From Xanthostigma xanthostigma (lineage: Eukaryota > Arthropoda > Insecta > Raphidioptera > Raphidiidae), in contig OY754470.1 in the NCBI GenBank assembly GCA_963575645.1, positions 9,866,501 through 9,930,500 on the forward strand: DNA of 64,000 bases, given 5' to 3'. Below, piece by piece: positions 35,118 through 47,230 of the stretch (positions are counted from its first letter, which is position 1; every line of letters begins with the position of its first letter). The notes beneath the pieces are model-generated. The model saw only the letters and a list, made by a program, of their open reading frames with translations, ran no database searches and was not told where the DNA came from. Made by a program: the position numbers and the translations under genes.

Positions 35118-35882
35118 TTACGCAATTCAATATCCAATGTACTATAATTATTAATTTGTTATCAAGTTTTGCTTCTTAAATATAAAATAATAACATGTCT
35201 TTGCATGTATATCATTTCCAAGGTTATTATGCCTGGATTTTATGGGCACAAAACAGATTATCGCAGAATCTTATCAACACGGTAGTATCTACACATTGTG
35301 ATCATTAGATACCTACTATTAAAGCTGCGTATAAGATACACAGGCGGGGTACTTACAGCTGAATGCCTTTATAATACGTAGCGTGTGCCTTGTTAAAAAG
35401 TAGCCCGAAGCTTTAGACATGTACACAATTTACATCCCTTTAATGTAGACCGTTACACCAAACACTATTGTTGCGTAACTAGAGATGAAAAAAAACGGAT
35501 ATTTTTAGTGATTTTGCGTCTTTGCATCTGGATCCAAGTACAGGAGCTGACTCTGAACCGACTCAAAAAGATCTGACTTCTGAATATGTTACTATCATTA
35601 AAGTTAACTGATAAAAATATGGCAGGCAGTTTTGCTTAAAATTAAGATTAATTACAGGCATTTTTACTTGAAATGTCTTTATGTTAGTTTGTTTGTTTAG
35701 GTCAAATCTTGCAACCACTTCCTCTTATCGTACGGAGTTGAATTTTTATATGTTGGTTCAATTCCGGTGACAATGCATTTTAACGTAAACTAAAAAATAA
35801 AAAACTAAAAAATAAAATTAATAGTAAAAAAACATTTTTAAAAACAAGGTTTTATAATTAATGCTCTGAAAAGAAGAAAATA
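35118..35882. other. No gene recognised
   Basis: AT-rich sequence without paired ends or meaningful frames. Confidence 0.45.
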
Positions 35883-36286
35883 AGCTTTTATTCAACACGC
35901 GTGAGTAATATGTAATTTCGGGGCCCTGCTAAACGTGGGAGAAATAATATATTACTTCACTATAGTGTAATAATGAATTTTCTGGCGTGGGAGAAATAAT
36001 GTATTACTTCACTAGTGTAATAATGAATTTTCTGGACCAATAGAAACTCAGTAGCAAGCCCAAGCGCTAAATAATGAAAAAAACTGCAAGTAGCTTCTGG
36101 ACCAATAGGAACGTGGTAGGCGGTATTGTATACTTACATATATGAAAACAGCATCGCAATTCAGCGAAATCATGGCAATCTTGTGTATACACTGACGGTG
36201 GTACGTCAATCAATGAAGTGATTTATTATTTTTCCCTCTTTTATCAGGGCCCCGATTACATATTACTCCTGCTAGTTGAATAAAGT
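35883..36286. mobile_element. Inverted-repeat element with internal duplication
   Basis: The left end (CTTTTATTCAAC, AGTAATATGTAATTTCGGGG) is inverted at the right as CCCCGATTACATATTACT and GTTGAATAAAG. Near the left end a 48-bp unit (GTGGGAGAAATAAT..GAATTTTCTGG) occurs twice in tandem. Confidence 0.7.
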
Positions 36287-36291
36287 ATTAT

Positions 36292-36410
36292 GTGCGACTA
36301 TTGATCGAAGGAGAATATTCCACTCGCGTGTGTTTTACCGCACTCGCTGCGCTCGTGCGGCAAATTTCACGCTCATGGAATCTTCTCCTTCTCTCACTAG
36401 TCGCACAATA
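36292..36410. repeat. Small inverted repeat
   Basis: GTGCGACTATTGATCGAAGG with GAGAATATTCC is inverted as GGAATCTTCTCC and ACTAGTCGCAC around a GC-rich CACTCGCTGCGCTCGTGC core. Confidence 0.65.
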
Positions 36411-36426
36411 TACTATTATTGATATT

Positions 36427-36662
36427 ATTATATCAGGCCCAACCATTTATTACATTATACAATTTATATGATATATAAAAGCTTGTCGGGAGATTTTTAT
36501 GTATAAGTAAACAAGAATACAATATGTAACAGGATTTTGACACAAGTAATTTTAAGAAAAAAATGTACCTATGTATTTATTTCATAAAATTTTACACACT
36601 AAAATCTTGCGACAAGCTTTTATATCATACAAATTGTATAATGTAACAAATGGTTGGGTTTG
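36427..36662. mobile_element. 236-bp fold-back MITE
   Basis: CCCAACCATTTATTACATTA and AAAGCTTGTCGGGAGATTTT at the left are inverted at the right with few changes. Arms are about 60 bp. Confidence 0.8.
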
Positions 36663-38170
36663 ATTTAATTAATTGTCTATTTTCTTCTTTTTAGAGCATA
36701 AATACTTGTTTTTAAAAATGTGTTCTACTATTAATTTTTTTCATTTGAAATCAAATTTGAAAATAATTGAAATTTTGGATGCTAAGTAATTTTATTCCCA
36801 ATGCATAAGAAAAGATAACGACCTATACTGAGTTATTAATATTGTGTGTAAAAACATTTCAACAATTTTTATTATACCCCAACATAATTTTAAAACAAGC
36901 ATTCTACCTATGTCTGGACATAATAATAATAAATTGAATTTATGTCATCGCATAATATTATTTATGCCTTGACATAAATTCAATTTATTGGACTAATTAG
37001 TATTGTGCCGTAACATAAAAAATAAAATAAAACTTTCTTAAATTAAAATGATGTGTTTAATTTTATTTCATAAAATTACGGTATTATATTATGATGCAAT
37101 GTTCTATTTGTATGTGATTATTTTTATACCACAACTAAATAATTTGTGTTATCGATTAAAGGTTCTTTAGGCCAGGAAAGAAGTTAACAACTTCTTTTCT
37201 AATCTTTTATCAGCCGCAAAAACTTTTTATGAACCCACTATATGGTTTGAAAGTCTGCTAGAAAAGTTCTTTTAAAAGAAATAAAAAAAATTCACTCAGC
37301 TTAAAGTTATTGGTAGAGATTAAAGTTAGAATATGCTGCGTGAGGCATTAAATAATATTGCCTCAAATGTTGTGGAGAATTTACTTTAGTTCAGTCATTA
37401 TTAATTGCCAACAAACAATGGGAATATATTTGGAACTTTGCCCACCAAATTTAAACATGATAAAAACACTAATTATTCTTCAAGGATTTAAAATGTATTT
37501 ATTGCGAATAATGGAACAAAAGAGATTTAATGGTAAAATAATCTTCTTGTGATAAAACACACTTAAATGTTGCCTTAGTTCCAATTTAGTTAGTTTAAGG
37601 AGTTTTTTTAGGGTTCCGTAATCAAAAGTTTTAGCGTCTGCCATAGATCTCTAGCTCCTAAATTATAAGTGATCATATACTATAGTTGAAATATATTACA
37701 ATTTTGAAAATAGTCATATTTGGTGTCTATAAAAACCAGGATATTATCAAGTAAAGTAAGGTTATTTTACGCATCAAAACATACAAAATTAAAGGTAGAT
37801 ATGTTATTTCTTGTTTTAACGTTTAAATCAGACAACAGAGATATTGAACACGCACATTTTAAAATTCCCTGACTTTTTTCAAGGTGTGCAAATCCCCATT
37901 GCTTCGACTAAGAGGCTATTTTTTTACTATTGCATTTCTCTCACATTCAACATAATACACACATATAACTCCGATTATAAAATGACTATAAAATCGCCAA
38001 TCGATCCATGATTGAGTACCATGTCTATCTCTCAGCCATTTCCACTCGCGTCTCACCCGCACGCCCCCGTCGCAACGTGTCGTCCTCGAATATATTACAT
38101 TATACCTATATAAGCAAATACTATAATACTGAAACGAAAATGTTTAGTGGCTCTTTAAAAACTGAGAAAT
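36663..38170. other. No gene; small hairpin and repeat fragment
   Basis: A hairpin with 20-bp arms (AATAAATTGAATTTATGTC inverted) lies at about 36930-36988. TTTAGGGTTCCGTAAT at about 37608 is an end fragment of the 1359 repeat family. Confidence 0.45.
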
Positions 38171-38175
38171 TTTGG

Positions 38176-38206
38176 CTCTTCCGTCTCAAAAGGTTGCCGG
38201 CCCCTG
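38176..38206 (-). mobile_element. Lone hAT-type terminus
   Basis: On the minus strand it reads CAGGGGCCGGCAACCTTTTG, a common hAT MITE end. The opposite end was not found, so the element is truncated. A plus-strand 74-codon frame runs across it. Confidence 0.55.
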
Positions 38207-38767
38207 GACTAGACCAATATTTATTATGTTAGAAAATGAACAAAAACTAGCATTGAGAACTGTTTAAATTTCGACATTCAATCATAAGAGTATATGATTG
38301 CAATGCCTAAGCGTTAAGCGTTACATAATCCTACAGTTTAAGGATGACAAATGGATCAATATGTCGTTTAATCTTGACACCGATGTGGCTAAATTAATGG
38401 TTTAAATTGTTACTGTAATCGTGTTTCGCACATTGTTATGTCAGTTCAATTTAAGGCTGTCCGCACACCAGCCAACACGAAAGCAATTCAATGGCGATTA
38501 GATATTTCTTCCCTGTCACTTCCTAGCTAAAGTAGTGGAGACCCATCAACAGAGCTAAATGAAAGCAATCTATCGGCGATATACACGATTTGATCTAAGT
38601 GACCAAGGTGATCTACAAGAAAAAGCAACTTGAACCCTGTATAATTAATATTGAGAAGTTTAATATCAAATTTGTGTTTTATACGAATTCACTCTCACGA
38701 AGTATTCGCTGAATCGAATGCGCACAAGCGCAGAACTAAATCTCTTTTTTGAGTAAAATAAAAAAGA
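38207..38767. other. No gene recognised
   Basis: Unremarkable AT-rich sequence with short frames. Confidence 0.4.
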
Positions 38768-39147
38768 CGGGTTTGGTTTTTTGCGAATATCTCAAAAACT
38801 ACTGAAGATCACAAAAAAAATCTGAACGGACAGGAAATCTCTTACATAAAAGTCCTATCTTCCGGAACTATTCCACCAATTTAATTTAAAGGTGAAAATA
38901 GGGCTGCATTTTTTTTTTCTATTTTTTATATAATTTTCAATATTTTCGTGTCTTTTAGCTTGTCGTATAAAAAATAGAAAAGAAATTGTTAGCCCTATTT
39001 TCACCTCTAATTTAAAATTAGAAATATTGGTGGTAGAGTTCCGGGAGATGGAACTTTTTTGTAAGATATTTCGTGCTCTGTCAGAATCTTTTTGTGATTT
39101 CAGATATCTGCAATAGTTTTAGAGATATTCGCAAAAAACCAAACCCC
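38768..39147. mobile_element. 380-bp fold-back MITE
   Basis: GGGTTTGGTTTTTTGCGAAT at the left is inverted at the right, and the match continues through GGTGAAAATAGGGCT. Arms of about 175 bp surround a short loop. Confidence 0.85.
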
Positions 39148-39958
39148 TCATTTTTCTTATAAGGAAATGTTTATAACTTTTACAAATTTTTCGTCCCCCG
39201 TTTAATTTTTTTCAAAAAGTTTCTACATATCATTCCGAATCGAATAATGACACCATGATCATAATTTTCGGTGAAGAAGTACTGGAATTCATCAAAAAGG
39301 GACATGTGAAATAGACTACTAGTGACTTTAATTGCTTTCATGTTGCTTCGTGTACCAACGGCTTAAGATTGTATTGTTTCGATGAATAAAAAAAAACATC
39401 GACAATATTTTGGACAGTACAATATACCGAGTGTAAAAACTGAGCAAAAAAGCGTGTAAAATAAATGTATTTGTTTCTATTTGCGGCGACAAAGCAGTCG
39501 GTTCTATCAGATATAAATACGAATGCACGATGTTTTCACATTTTTATTTCCTTACTGAATGTGAAAGTAAAGGCTGCTTTGGTGAAATACGAGTACATTT
39601 GCGTTCTTCATAAAAAAAATATTGATTTGTATACATTGGGGTATTTGTTCACATCATATTTTTAGTGTACAAAAAATATATGTCAGGAAATCTGGATTGA
39701 TGGTAAAAACGAATTTTAATTAATGAAATTATAAAAGTCTGAAGTGTGCATTTTTATTTTGAATGCGAAAAGCTGACGAGACGTGACATCGTTTCAAGCG
39801 TTTTTTCAACAACACTGCAGCTATATGAATTAAAACTTAGTTGATGGCACAAGTACTTATTCAACACCAGTCACAACATACGGTCTACTAGAGGTAGTCA
39901 ATAATTTTCAGAAATACACACATCTATTATAACCAGTATTTTCAATATTTATTTAATA
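39148..39958. other. No gene recognised
   Basis: Two opposing 66-codon frames overlap here; neither has a motif. Confidence 0.4.
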
Positions 39959-40758
39959 GGCCCCAGTCACGATCAAACTTCATGCCACAGTTCAATGTTC
40001 AAACTTATAGTTCAGTGAAGCATGATAATGTGTGGGACAAATAAACACTGAAACCAACACTAAAGTCAAGCATGAACTCATCAAATGCATCTTGATTTTT
40101 GAACGACTTCAGTGTTCAGTGTTCAAGTAAACTGCTGTGTGTGTGTGGGTTTTTTTCAGTTCAGTTTTTGGAGTTCTGTGTTTTGTACAACCAGAAGCCA
40201 AAAATCTCAATGTTGCTGCCTTTCTTGTGCAGAAATAGATTTTCGCATATTTGTGTCCTGGTTCTTAATAAATAGGGTAACTAATTCCAGTACCTAAATA
40301 TTATTGTAAGTTAATTCATCCATTCGTAAAGAATTATTCCAATCAAGCGGTTCAAGATGTAATTCATTAATCAAATAAACATGACTTCTTGAATCACGCA
40401 TTTCTAACAAATTTTTCACCCATATTCTTCTTTTTTTTCTTATTTCCCTGTTTTAAATACAATCCCATAGCTATGAACAGCCAATCCTCACCATTTAAAT
40501 TACTCATTTAGTTCTTATTAATGAACTATACTCTATAGTATAATATTATAAATATTATAGTGTGTATATAATATAATATATCTTATGTATCTATACTCGA
40601 CGAGTGTATGCCAACAACTGAACCAAACTGAACACAAAAAATTTAAAAAAAGGAGCAGTTTGCATGAACTGTGTGTGGTGCCAGTCAGTCTTTCGATTAA
40701 TCGGTCCAACTTCACTGAACACTGAACTGTGGCATGAAGTTTGATCGTGAGTGGGGCC
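39959..40758. mobile_element. 800-bp TIR element, GGCCCCAGTCACGATC ends
   Basis: Ends GGCCCCAGTCACGATCAAAC and, inverted, GGCCCCACTCACGATCAAAC continue inward as TTCATGCCACAGTTCA, with TA outside each end. TTCAGTG/CACTGAA is repeated near both ends. No transposase is present. Confidence 0.85.
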
Positions 40759-41069
40759 TATAAAAGGCAGTGAATTTTTTTTTTATTCACCATTAAGAAA
40801 AGTATTACGTAATATTAATAACTCATAATATTTAACTATGTAGGTACTTACACTTGAAAAACTACGATTATCTAAAAAAATGTGAGAAAATTGACTATTT
40901 GGAAAAATCAGCCAAGTTATGATTTCTTAGGTTTTAGTTTTAAAAAAAATTTTACCGACTCTCGTTTTCGTTCGAAATTGAGATAAATCATCGTCGTGTT
41001 TGTATATTTTCCGTGAAATAATTGACAAATTTACGGAGTATTTTTAATGATCAAATCAGAAATTATTAA

Positions 41070-41218
41070 TAACATGAACCATTTAAAATTTCTGACACCT
41101 CGAATATGTTCGACATATTCGGGGTGTCAGACATTTTCAATGGTTCATGTTATTTCTCAGAGAACATTATTTTAGCGTTTTGGTTGAAGTTTTTAAGCTA
41201 TCCAATTAAAAAACAAAC
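41070..41218. mobile_element. MITE copy 2 with internal palindrome
   Basis: AACATGAACCATTTAAAATT is inverted at about 41130-41152 around ATTCGACATATTCG. The right part is the reverse complement of 18250-18375 and ends CCAATTAAAAAACAAAC. Confidence 0.65.
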
Positions 41219-41227
41219 ATTTTTTAC

Positions 41228-41416
41228 ATGTCGTCAAAACATCTTTCGGAAAATTTAGAGGGAAAACGTCCCAAAATCAAGAAAAATCAGACTAGGCCTA
41301 ATGAAGCCATATACAAAGTTTGGGGAGAGTATGTATCAATAAAGTTTTTGCCGACGGGCACTCTGACTATTAATATGTGGGGTGATTTTATACTATATCT
41401 TACAATGCTCTCTTAA
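41228..41416 (+). pseudogene. Unidentified duplicated coding-like fragment, copy 2
   Basis: It opens with ATG and reads MSSKHLSENLEGKRPKIKK, then TRPNEAIYKVWGEYVSIKF and LPTGTLTI, after which it diverges from copy 1 (18414). Relative to copy 1 it lacks one Arg and six residues, both in frame. Most other differences are silent or mild (T to N, V to I). The source protein is not recognised. A fragment of a transposon ORF or a captured host exon are both possible. Confidence 0.5.
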
Positions 41417-42783
41417 CAAAGTGCTGTTATCGGGTAAATACGGATATATAGTTAATACGTCTATCTATCTTTACACAAATTCGGCGAAGCCTGACCTGGC
41501 TAGCGTATGATGTATAGGTGACTATAATTCATTAAAAATCGGTTTTGTATAATATATTTCGTAAATTTAGGCAATGCTACAAAAGTTTGTTTTCGAAATT
41601 TTAAAGGAAACTGCGCGGCAGGATATCAAAATATTCTGTAAGTTATATTCAGAAACTTTCATTTTATTTATTCATAAACTGCTGAATAACTATAAGAACT
41701 TTCACAATCTACCATTATAATTAATTATTCTTTGATAAATTTCTCTTACGAATCCGATCCATCACTTTTTCTCTATATTATTGTAATTATTTTATCGTAA
41801 CGAATAACTGCATTTATAATGCGCTAATATTGGATTTTTTGTTATTCCAATTAAGTTTTCAAGTTGACCGGGAATGTACACACTGAAAATTTTTTATTTG
41901 TTGATAAATGAATTGAAGAGAATGTAGAACAATCACTTATATTCTACGTCCTAATGTCACGATTATTATTGTCTTTGCACGTGTGAAATATTTCTTTAGT
42001 AAGAAAAGTGAAAAGAGAGACGACAGCTTTGTAGGCGTCTCACAATGAGTAGCAAATTTCAGGAGACGTGCCATTATTTACTTTGTGATGCCCGTACTTA
42101 CTGTAAGAATAATATATGCACATAATATAGTGTGTCTCTTTTACGAGTGTATAAATTTATACAATATGCACATTAAGAACGTAGAATTTTGGCAATAAGA
42201 TAGTAAGAATTTCATTATAAATACGTTAATTATGCCTTTTTTTAAATAAGAAAACAACGCCATTTTCTTTTTTTATACCATTTACAATTTCGCATTTTTG
42301 TCGGTTTTTTCATTTTGAGTGAGATCTTGTAACGATTCATTCATTTTAAATATTAACATACTTGAATTCACCTCAAGCGACATTTTCCATCAACGTCAAT
42401 TAGTTTGAATTGGTGTGGCAATAAATAGTTATAAACTTATTTTTTTTTACTTTGGAAATTTTCGTGTCACCTCTACACTAGTACATAAACTTGTCAAATT
42501 AAGAGTTTAAACTGAAAGTAAAATTGATTTTTGTCAAGTGAAAAACTCACTTTAATAATAAATGTAATAAATATACGAATATCATTGCCGTCGTTTGAAT
42601 TTCGATAAAAGTTCCTTCCATTTTTTATTTTTGGGAAATAATTTCCCTGGCGACTAACTATTTGCATCTAAAAAGACAACTTGACAGCGATTAAATATTC
42701 TGGCAATAATTATAATAGATGAGCTTCAAACGCAAGGTATTATAACAATTAAATAATGGCTGCTATTTTAAGGATGCTATTTA
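41417..42783. other. No gene recognised
   Basis: AT-rich sequence with no frames of note and no paired ends. Confidence 0.45.
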
Positions 42784-43064
42784 CGCGCCACGGATCTAAA
42801 AGGTTCGGAAGTTAGTCACAAATAGCGTCGCAAAGGTACATTTTAGAGCCACGGAACGTGCGCTCGTCGGTGATTGACTGTGATTGCTCGTTGCCTTTGT
42901 CACTTGTCGCTTTCCTGCTTTAAAGTACAGTCGAGTACGCCATTTTCAAGTTGTTATTGTTATTTTAGTTTTGTTGAGTTGCGAGTTTGTAGTTTTTCAA
43001 CAGACTGTACAAGCGCAAGCCCGCATTTGCATCTAACTTCCGAGCCTTTTAGATTCGTGGCGCG
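42784..43064. mobile_element. MITE with GCGCCACGGATCTAAAAG ends, copy 2
   Basis: The TIR CGCGCCACGGATCTAAAAGG and TTCGGAAGTTAGT is inverted at the right (CTAACTTCCGAGCC..). It is shorter than the 28708 copy. The 81-codon frame inside is seen in both copies only because the element is conserved. Confidence 0.85.
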
Positions 43065-44139
43065 TATTATAGTGAAAATATTAAACAAATCAATTGAAAT
43101 CATAAGCGAGGTACTATAAATAATGACATGACGACTAATATTAACAGTGGGGTAACAAAAATTGTATTATAATAACTAGTGAAAAGGTGAGGACTTTTGG
43201 GGGGAGTTCTTTAATAAACAATTACGGGGTCGTCTCGATGCGGTTGCAGGGTTTTTATATTACGGTTCTGAATTTTGTTTCTTTGTTTATTATTTGATTA
43301 AAACTTTAAAGATATGTCGCTATTTAGAAATGCTTATTTTCTATTTTTTATCCGTTTAACAATAAATTCAGTTTCCTACCAAAACAAAAATTCGATGTCA
43401 GTTTAAATTAAATCAAAGCTTACAACTGATTATTAAGCGGCTACTTTTTACGTAATACTATTCTCCTCAGCAGCTGCCAACCTACTATTTTTACTACTCT
43501 CTTTAATTTTTTTTAATCCCTAATTCAGATTAATTTGTCGCCGCGTTTAATTTTTAGCGGCGTCTCGTTACACTATGTTTATTTACTGTTTTGTTTTAAT
43601 TTTGATTTGATATAATTTTGTTATATAAACGCTGATGATCTCAGCTTCTTAGCGTCATAATCTACAGACTGTCTATCTTAATCAGGCCCTGATTATAACA
43701 TCCTGTAGACAGTATTCTTAAGACAGGGACTTTTTGAATAAAATTGGAGGCGACATGATTGATCACAGAGTGCGGTGAATTATATTTGACAACGTGTTTA
43801 AGAAAAGCAGTCAAAGACAAAAGAAAATCCTGTGCGTGCAAAAAATCTAAAACTAACTGTCGACGCCAATGACATTGTCTTCATCAAGAAAAACATTTCG
43901 TGAGAAGGATAAGAGAGCTGAAAATGAAAAATGACTGGTCTCGCGTTGCTTTTCCTCATAGAAAAGCATCTATCTTCTTAGCGTATGAGTGACTATAATA
44001 TGGCAACAACGCACTGTTGTATGCAAACAATGGCAACTGTATACAGATTCTTCACAAATTCTAAGATGTACGGATTTATAAAACTAAGGTTATTTAAGAG
44101 TAATTTAGCTGGAAGAAATTAGTTTTACTACTTTTTACC
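43065..44139. other. No gene recognised
   Basis: AT-rich sequence. GATGATCTCAGCTTCTTAGCGT near 43634 resembles text near 34262, hinting at an undefined repeat. Confidence 0.4.
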
Positions 44140-44345
44140 CGACTGCGGCGAAGCAAAAGGAGGGTTATGTGTTTTTACCTGTATGTTGGGTATGTATGTA
44201 TGTTCATATGTTCCCTCATAACTTCTGAACTACTTATCATAATTTGACAAATGAGGTATCGTTGGAAGAGTTTTGTTCGTCCACTGGTTATAGACTATAT
44301 GACGTCACATTAAATTAAATATGACGCCATCTAGAGGACATAAAA
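44140..44345 (+). repeat. Dispersed-repeat end, CCGACTGCGGCGAAGC
   Basis: CCCGACTGCGGCGAAGCAAA followed by AGGAGGGTTATG and TATGTATGTATGTTCATATG is familiar from lepidopteran interspersed repeats. Only one end is visible here. Confidence 0.45.
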
Positions 44346-44651
44346 TAATGAACTAAATAAAAAAAATTCAATGATGCCGTGTTGAGTATGAAGTGAAAGG
44401 GCTTAATTAACACATTTCAAAAATCCATTGTTAGCGGTTGCTATAACTACAAAATAATTTAAATAAAGATGTTCAAAAACTAAAACCCGACAACTGAAAA
44501 GTATGAAACAAGAAAATATTCTCATCTGAGGATAGCCGTGGTCGTATGTCACCTACCTAAACAAAACTAAGCCGAATCGACTAACGCCTTATTAATAAAT
44601 TGTCAACATCTGTCCAGAATTCTAGACTGTATGAGGGAACATTCATGTTAT

Positions 44652-45089
44652 ATTAAAGGAGATTTATTTTGTTGAGGAACAATAGAGATACGCTTTACCA
44701 AAGTATCGCTTGTGGCCAACGTTTCGAAAATTATATTTTCATCCTCAGGGTCTATGAACATGTATAGTATTCAATTTCATTAATATTATTTAGATTTCTA
44801 AATTACAAATAAAAGCATTATAACTCAGATAAACCAAACATTTTAACATACCTCAATGCAAGTTGAGATGGTAAATTGTGCAGATTATTGTAATATACAT
44901 GATCAATTAAAATAATAAATTTCAACAAAAAAAATTTAATTTAAAATTTAGATAAAATTGTTCTTGTTTGAATACTATACATGTTCATAGGCCCTGAGGA
45001 TGAAAATATAATTTTCGAAACGTTGGCCACAAGCGATACTTTGGTAAAGCTTATTTCTATTGTTCCTCAACCAAATAAATCTCCTTTAA
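44652..45089. mobile_element. Fold-back element, Penelope-like family copy 3
   Basis: Arms start TTAAAGGAGATTTATTTTGT and are inverted at the right with high similarity. Each arm contains CTGAGGA, a 6-bp hairpin (GAAAAT/ATTTTC) and GAAACG. On the plus strand these are 44994-45000, 45002-45016 and 45017-45021. It is the best preserved of three related elements (14034, 25895). Confidence 0.8.
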
Positions 45090-45225
45090 TACATATTTTG
45101 GAACAAAACTTCTACTCATATTATATGCACAGATAGATGGTAAAATTCATAGTACTTCTTTTTTCACAGTCGGATAAAAAAATAAACAGACTTTAGTGAA
45201 TCTCTGTCTGTATTCAATAGAGAGC

Positions 45226-45258
45226 TCGTAAGTCGTAAGTCGTAAGTCGTAAGTCGTT
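45226..45258. repeat. CGTAAGT heptamer repeat
   Basis: Four exact CGTAAGT units plus CGT. Each unit contains GTAAGT, the consensus insect splice donor, repeated every 7 bases on the plus strand. Confidence 0.9.
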
Positions 45259-45947
45259 TAGAACTGGACTGTACAAACGCATTTGTTTCAAACTGTGTTT
45301 TGTTATTACTTTTACGGTTATTCGTATTCCCGACTGGTTGTGGAATGTGACTGAATGTAAAAATTGAAATGTTTTCTCGGTTGGTATATTTTAACATGTT
45401 TTTTTTCTGTCAAATAGGATGCGTAACATTTTCTTTAAAAAAAGTCGCCAACTTTTACTTTTGTAGATTACATCGTTATAACTTTTAAAAGCACTTTTTT
45501 TTACAAAAGAAGCACTTTATTTCATTTAATCTAATCATACAAAATTAAAGAATGACAGCATATTACTTTGACAGTTGAAAGAAAAAAATCTTGTAAATCT
45601 GAAAGTCAGGGATGCTCAACTTTTTTAATCTTATGTAATTGAAGACTTAACCATCGCGTAACTGGATGTTTCGAGTATGTAGGTTAAGTTACGTATATCA
45701 GTTGCAATGTAAACTGCAAACGTAGTATTTAACTATAACACTTACTTAATTGTTCTAGTTAAATGCGCATGGGTTTGCGTTTCAAATTGATATAAATATA
45801 TGTATATTTGGAAGGAAGAAGAGGTGAGGTAGTGGACACGCGTGGATGTGCCAGCGCGAGCTGACACATTTTGAAGTTGGTGTTGTAAAAAAAATAATTT
45901 AATCAAACTCGAAGTTATTACTAACACAAAAGAACCTGATCAACCAC
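45259..45947. other. No gene recognised
   Basis: Short frames only. Confidence 0.4.
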
Positions 45948-46021
45948 CAACAACACATGGCGATCCTGCCAGTTAACACCAACAATACATGGAGATCCTG
46001 CCAGTTAACACCAACAATACA
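45948..46021. repeat. 32-bp tandem repeat, about 2.3 units
   Basis: CAACAATACATGG and GATCCTGCCAGTTAACAC form the unit, starting at 45948, 45980 and 46012. Confidence 0.9.
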
Positions 46022-46087
46022 CGAGTTTGAATTCCGGCGATATAATAGTATACTACACCACAAGGGCCGAAAGTTTGATATCATGCC

Positions 46088-46135
46088 CTGCGCGCCATGA
46101 TGCCTGAGGTGAAATCGAGGGCATCGTGACGCGCA
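46088..46135. other. Stable hairpin
   Basis: CTGCGCGCCATGATGCC pairs with GGCATCGTGACGCGCAG with one mismatch and wobble pairs around a 14-base loop, in otherwise AT-rich DNA. Confidence 0.6.
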
Positions 46136-46650
46136 GTGCAAGTATATCGAAGATTCTAGGTTACCGGTAAACATTAGAGGTTTAGATACGTGAGTCAGTA
46201 TAAAAAAATATTTTTTTTGCGATGTAACTACAAATTTACGGTTTTCGGATTATTATTTTTATTTATGCTATAAGACATTGCTTTTTGCTAAATTTTATGA
46301 TTCTGGGTCAACGAGAAGTTTTGATTCCCTTGCTTGACTTAGAAGTTTGATTTTTTCACAGACCTGAGTATTTGATATTAATTTGAATTTGATACCTTTA
46401 CGCGTTCCTGAGAAAAAAAGATAGACAGACGGACAACGAAGTGATCCTTATTTTTCCTTTTGAACATTGGAATTTAATACAGAGATCCATCCGATAGGTG
46501 TCACTGTCTATAATATTAAGAATCGACATACTGTTTTGTCTATGATCTCTTTTTACTCCAATATGTATTCTCAGTGAACAGAATAAACCACAGTACTCGT
46601 AGATAGATTGTAGACTATAGAGTATAGACGCACTACAATAGGGTATATGC

Positions 46651-47230
46651 CAGGGATGTGACACTGAATGAAAAAAATCGATTACTTAATAATCGATTTT
46701 TTTAGTTTGAATATAAATCGATTTTTAAAAAATCGATTTTAAAAGAAATAATCGATTTTTGTAGAAAAATCGATTTTTTCTATATAACAAAACTAAGAGA
46801 ATAATATTAACAATTTATTGAAATAAAAATCATTTAAAATGGTAAGTATAATAATAATAACCAAAATGACAATCTTATGCTTGTTGATACAGATTAGAAT
46901 TGTTGCAACAATTTCTAGTACAATTTGACATTTTATTACAAATTGTAATTTACAATAAAAATAAAACCAAACGATAAGAATCAAAAGTAAAACGACAAGT
47001 TTTTGGTATAAAAACTAAAATACAAAACAAATCATGCTTTAAACTTTGAATTTAAAGAATCAAAAAACTAAAAAGAATCGTCTGTCGCACAGATGGCACC
47101 ATTTACAAAAATCGATTAAAATGTGTAATTTTTATAATCGATTAATTAAAAATCGATTATTGTCATAAATAAAATCGATTGTAAGAAAAAAATAATCGAT
47201 TAAAATATCGATTATTTTTTCACATCCCTA
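46651..47230. mobile_element. hAT MITE with 6+6 ATCGATT arrays
   Basis: A perfect 8-bp duplication GTATATGC lies at 46643-46650 and 47231-47238. The ends are CAGGGATGTGA and, inverted, TAGGGATGTGA. ATCGATT occurs six times within about 130 bp of the left end and six times within about 125 bp of the right, and not at all in the 325 bp between. It has no coding capacity beyond chance frames. Confidence 0.92.

Noticed and set aside
38008..38232. 74-codon plus-strand frame
   Set aside because: Its C-terminal third is the translation of a hAT MITE end, so it is an accidental frame.
45948..46021. CRISPR-like array
   Set aside because: The units are directly adjacent 32-bp tandem repeats without spacers, in a eukaryotic context.
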